A DNA stretch of 64,000 bases, from assembly GCF_002007645.1 (NCBI RefSeq), contig NZ_CP019791.1, forward strand, positions 2,968,593-3,032,592, written 5' to 3'. Position 1 is the stretch's first letter. Each line of letters starts with the position of its first letter. The position numbers were made by a program, and so were the translations under genes. Shown here piece by piece: positions 61,201 through 64,000 of this stretch. The notes under the pieces are model-generated. The model was not told the origin of the DNA and made no database searches. It worked only from the letters and a program-made list of their open reading frames with translations. This stretch comes from Anaerohalosphaera lusitana (GTDB lineage: Bacteria > Planctomycetota > Phycisphaerae > Sedimentisphaerales > Anaerohalosphaeraceae).

Positions 61201-62008
61201 TCTTTCGGCCGTGCCAGAGGGTCGGGTTTTCGACGGTCAGCGATTGCTTGTAGCTGTTAACGACCATCGAGGGGAGGGTTAGGTCGCTGCTTTTGGTGGC
61301 AACGACTTTGTCTTGGGCGTCTTTGACGATGGTCCTCATTTGGACCTGCCGGGAGGCCATGTTGTCGTTTTTGAGCTTAGCTGTGACGGTGATGTCCGCC
61401 TTTTCTTCGGTAACACTGTTCTGGCGGATGTATATTCCGGGAGATGCGTAGTCGGTCGGTGTGATGTGAATGTCATCCGTGATGATGAGTGAGACGGGTC
61501 TGTAGATGCCGCCGAAGACCATGAAGAGGTTGTGGTTCACTGGGATGACGTCCGGGCGCGGTTCGTTGTTGGCTCTGACGAAAATTGTGTTCGTCTGGCC
61601 GAACTCGACGCCGGGGGTTATTTCGTAGCAGAAGGCGGAGTATGCGCCTTTGTGGCTGCCTGCTTTTTTGCCGTTGATGTAGACATCGGCGACCTGTCCT
61701 ACGCCTTCGAAACGGATGAAGATGCGTTTGCCTTTAAGGTCGGCAGGGATATCGACTGTTTTGCGGTAGCAGGCTGTGCCGGTGTAGTATTCGCCGCCGG
61801 ACTGGGCGTCTTTGGCGTTCCAGGTGTGAGGAACGGTGACGGTCTGCCAGGATTTGCCGTCAATTGTGTCCTTCGTTGAATCCTTGACGGAGACATCCGA
61901 TTTGATGAACTGCCATTGTCCGGTCAATGGTTTGACCTGACGCGCATGCGTGAGGCCGAACGTCAGGGCCAGACATGCCGTTACAAGAAACTTCTTGAAC
62001 GTTCTCAT
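58250..62008 (-). CDS. Secreted double glycosidase: GH2 (beta-galactosidase-like) + F5/8 type C module + GH29 alpha-L-fucosidase
   Basis: The protein has 1,252 residues with a signal peptide ([15 protein letters not shown]). Residues of about 25-640 form a GH2 enzyme: [19 protein letters not shown] (sugar-binding domain), [20 protein letters not shown], acid/base Glu417 in [14 protein letters not shown] and nucleophile Glu503 in [10 protein letters not shown]. Residues of about 690-850 are a discoidin/CBM32-like module ([17 protein letters not shown]). Residues of about 865-1250 form a GH29 fucosidase, with [28 protein letters not shown] and nucleophile Asp1025 in ILWFDGRWD. Both active sites look intact. 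It should remove beta-linked galactose (or a related sugar) and alpha-linked fucose from the same glycan outside the cell. Confidence 0.92.
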   Translation of the reverse strand: [1252 protein letters not shown]

Positions 62009-62089
62009 TGAAACTCCTTTTACATTAAGAATTACTCGCCATTACTCAGTCAGCCGACGAGGCCGCTGAGGTCCACTTCTAATGCTGCA

Positions 62090-63124
62090 TTATTGTAATT
62101 TCGCTACTTGTTCGGTCATAGCAGTGATGTTCCGGCTGGGTGTTCCGCCCACCATTCCGCCGCCGCAGGATAGGATGATTTTAGTGCGGTCCTGGACATC
62201 GCTGAGGGCGGTGTCGACGGCGATCTTGACATCATCCGGCATTCCGATTGCCATGACGTCTCGGGGAGGTATGTTGCCGAGCAGGGTCACTTCGTTGTTG
62301 GTCCATTCCTTCATTTGCTGTATGGAATGCATGAAGCTGTAGTTGAACAGGTTTACGCCCATTTGAGCCAGATGCGGTGCGCAGCCGGAGCCATCTGCGT
62401 CGTTGTGAAAGAACTTTACCGAGGCATCGAAACAGTTGAACAGCTCGGTGAGGTAGGGCTGGGCGAATTCTTTGAAATCCGGTTCGCCGCAGAAGCCGAC
62501 AATGTCGTCGAGCAGGAAGATGCCGTCTATGGTGTTGAACTGTTCTTTCTGCAGCAAAAGCCAGTCTTTTGTATAGTCGGTTACTATGCGAAGGAGCCTG
62601 TGGATGCGGTCGGTGTCGGTGCGCAGGCCCATGAGAAACTCGGTCGCGCCCATCAGGAAAGATGCGATGTTCAGGGGGCCGCGGGCGATTGCGAAACGGA
62701 TAGCGTGGCCTTGGTTCTGGATATCGTCTTCGTACCTTTTGAGCTTTTTGAGTACGAACGGTGCGAGGCCGTCGGCAGTCGCTTTGGGTTTTTTGATACC
62801 ATCGATCTGCTCGGGGCCGCTGATTATTCTGTCTGCGTAGGGCAGTTCGTGTTCGTACCAAGAGCATTTGGCACCGAAGGCGGAGGGTTCTGTGCACATG
62901 CCGAATTCAGCCCAGAAGCCGGGTAGCATGAGGACATCCGGAAACTCTTTAACCGCACGGAGGTTCGTTTCGAACCAGGCGGTGTCGCTGGTAAAGTATT
63001 CCAGTTTGTCAATTCCGTTCCACTCGGGCAGCCAGGGGCTGTCAATGATGAAACCAACGGGCATGGGCTCAATGAGCTCGCCGTTGATGGTACGAAGCAG
63101 CGTTTCCCACTGTTTTTGAGTCAA
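62090..63124 (-). CDS. Uroporphyrinogen-decarboxylase-family protein (probably not HemE)
   Basis: The protein has 344 residues. It has the UroD-fold pattern (GPLNIASFLMGATEFLMGL, FLLDDIVGFCGEPDFKEF, FFHNDADGSG and the late ILSCGGGMVGGTPSRNI), but lacks the N-terminal R-Q-A-G-R-Y motif of true HemE. It is closer to the large group of UroD-like proteins that includes corrinoid methyltransferases (MtaA/CmuA type). Many such genes lie beside glycosidases in planctomycetes and related bacteria. It is 81 bp upstream of the GH2-GH29 gene in the same direction, so co-transcription is likely. Confidence 0.85.
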   Translation of the reverse strand: MTQKQWETLLRTINGELIEPMPVGFIIDSPWLPEWNGIDKLEYFTSDTAWFETNLRAVKEFPDVLMLPGFWAEFGMCTEPSAFGAKCSWYEHELPYADRIISGPEQIDGIKKPKATADGLAPFVLKKLKRYEDDIQNQGHAIRFAIARGPLNIASFLMGATEFLMGLRTDTDRIHRLLRIVTDYTKDWLLLQKEQFNTIDGIFLLDDIVGFCGEPDFKEFAQPYLTELFNCFDASVKFFHNDADGSGCAPHLAQMGVNLFNYSFMHSIQQMKEWTNNEVTLLGNIPPRDVMAIGMPDDVKIAVDTALSDVQDRTKIILSCGGGMVGGTPSRNITAMTEQVAKLQ

Positions 63125-63436
63125 AATACCGATCCCTTCAAGAATACAAGCACGAAAACACCCATTCAGTCCAATTTTAATGGGTCAGGTTACGGGGGGT
63201 TAAATACCAGGAGAAAATATATCAAACCATGACTCATTTTTAAATAGAAAAACGCTTCTGAATGCAGCATTCTCTGTGATGGAAGAGTACAATGATACAG
63301 AAGTGAAAACACAGGTCATTGTGATGCGCATAATTCGTGTGAGATACTGTCATGATGTGGCTTTGTGCCTCGATCCCCCTGCCAGCAGGTGCTATTGCCA
63401 GCGGTGCCCCCGGTGAAACCTGCAATATAAACTTAA
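63125..63436. other. Gene-free stretch
   Basis: The 312 bp hold no credible gene. A REP-like AATGGGTCAGGTTACG near 63179 is the only recognisable element. The promoter of the UroD-family gene must lie at its left edge. Confidence 0.4.
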
Positions 63437-63586
63437 TCAGGCTGAGAGGGCCATTTCGCTGAGATCGACTTCCATGAGGTGCTCAAGGTAAGTGTCCAAC
63501 TCTTCGCGTGAGAATTGTGCGAGGAATTCCGGCTTTGCGCCTCTATTGAGTTCCATGATGAAGTCGATTATCTCTCTTTTGCTCAT
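63437..63586 (-). CDS. Small 49-residue acidic helical protein
   Basis: The frame starts MSKREIIDFIMELN and ends DLSEMALSA. The ATG at 63586 is preceded by GGAGCACAAAA; a longer frame upstream (to 63676) has no such site. The sequence is amphipathic and helical, with REELDTYLEHLMEVDL near the end. Function is unknown. The good ribosome binding site and coding-like composition argue that it is real. Confidence 0.55.
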   Translation of the reverse strand: MSKREIIDFIMELNRGAKPEFLAQFSREELDTYLEHLMEVDLSEMALSA

Positions 63587-64000
63587 TTTTGTGCTCCATA
63601 TGCAAACCAAACCAATACGTGATAATCTTCGTATCGGGCTTAATGAGCGGAAAACTTCAAAAAAGCGAGATTTCAAGGCATTCGGAATTTTCTAAGCGAC
63701 ATTTCCATATATAGACAAACGACGAGATTTTGCGCAATATCTTGTTGGTGTAATGAGTGGAAAAAGAAGATATTTTTACCACGTCCAATAAAAGGCGGGC
63801 TGGCGGGTTAGATAAGGCAGGGGAAATTTGTAATTTTTTGCAATTTTTTGTTCAGCCTACTGTCTTTTGGGCCGATATGCCCTGTTTTGCTTCGGTTCGG
63901 GGGTGTTTGTGTTGCTTCTTTGCTTGCAAGTGACATTTCAACTGTTTATAAGTAGCGATTAGAGTGAGTTTATTATTGGGATAGCGTGACAAGTTTACAG
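63587..64000. other. Gene-free end of the window
   Basis: I see no convincing gene or repeat family member in the last 414 bp. The words AATGAGCGGAAAAC (63641) and AATGAGTGGAAAAAG (63753) form a weak direct repeat. The upstream sequence of the 49-residue protein lies at its left edge. Confidence 0.4.

Overview
The window looks like chromosomal DNA from a planctomycete, most likely a Phycisphaerae / Sedimentisphaerales-type bacterium. This is inferred from the gene set, not from a marker gene. The supporting genes are two formylglycine sulfatases with N-terminal export signals, a prepilin-like protein with a long C-terminal domain, a secreted multi-domain protein ending in a dockerin-like repeat, a homoserine dehydrogenase followed by a PGM-like protein, a LemA / M48 / zinc-ribbon group, and large secreted glycosidases and phosphodiesterases. 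No rRNA, tRNA or CRISPR array was seen.

Layout. 0-6 kb: a possible IS110 start, a hypothetical protein, an orphan Rhs toxin/immunity cassette, a metallophosphoesterase, a YgjP-like peptidase and an FHA protein. 6.4-10 kb: an IS630-type element, an RluA-type pseudouridine synthase and an intact ISKra4-type element. 10-12.7 kb: hom plus a PGM-like probable homoserine kinase. 13-20.5 kb: two small membrane proteins, a sulfatase, a pilin-like protein and a C25-type secreted peptidase. 20.5-24 kb: a second orphan Rhs cassette and a C-rich gene-free tract. 24-27.2 kb: STAS / HATPase / amidase genes on the minus strand, divergent from rrf2-mazG on the plus strand. 27.2-29.8 kb: repeats, an IS1595-type element inside a broken gene, and an Rhs remnant. 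29.8-32.1 kb: ammonium transporter and porin under a sigma-54-type promoter. 32.4-38.1 kb: an inositol-monophosphatase-family gene with two duplicated tails, a second sulfatase, and a third, rearranged Rhs locus. 38-63.6 kb: NSS symporter and amidohydrolase, zinc-ribbon/GalM fusion, LemA, two PhoD-like paralogues, M48 peptidase, MgtE, a PilT / PilB-like / CvpA-like operon, an outer-membrane protein, a GH2-GH29 double glycosidase, a UroD-family protein and a 49-residue protein.

Two large-scale patterns stand out. First, the plus strand is strongly C-rich on the left and G-rich on the right, whichever way the genes point. The change falls at about 25.8-26.9 kb, in and next to an AT-rich divergent intergenic region, as expected at a replication origin. 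Second, Rhs toxin/immunity cassettes occur as separate units that share an Rhs-core 5' part and are followed by a dispersed repeat of about 360 bp. The Rhs units and the repeats point rightward left of the skew switch and leftward right of it. The cassette family, its terminal repeat and its orientation bias are the best candidates for an undescribed system here.
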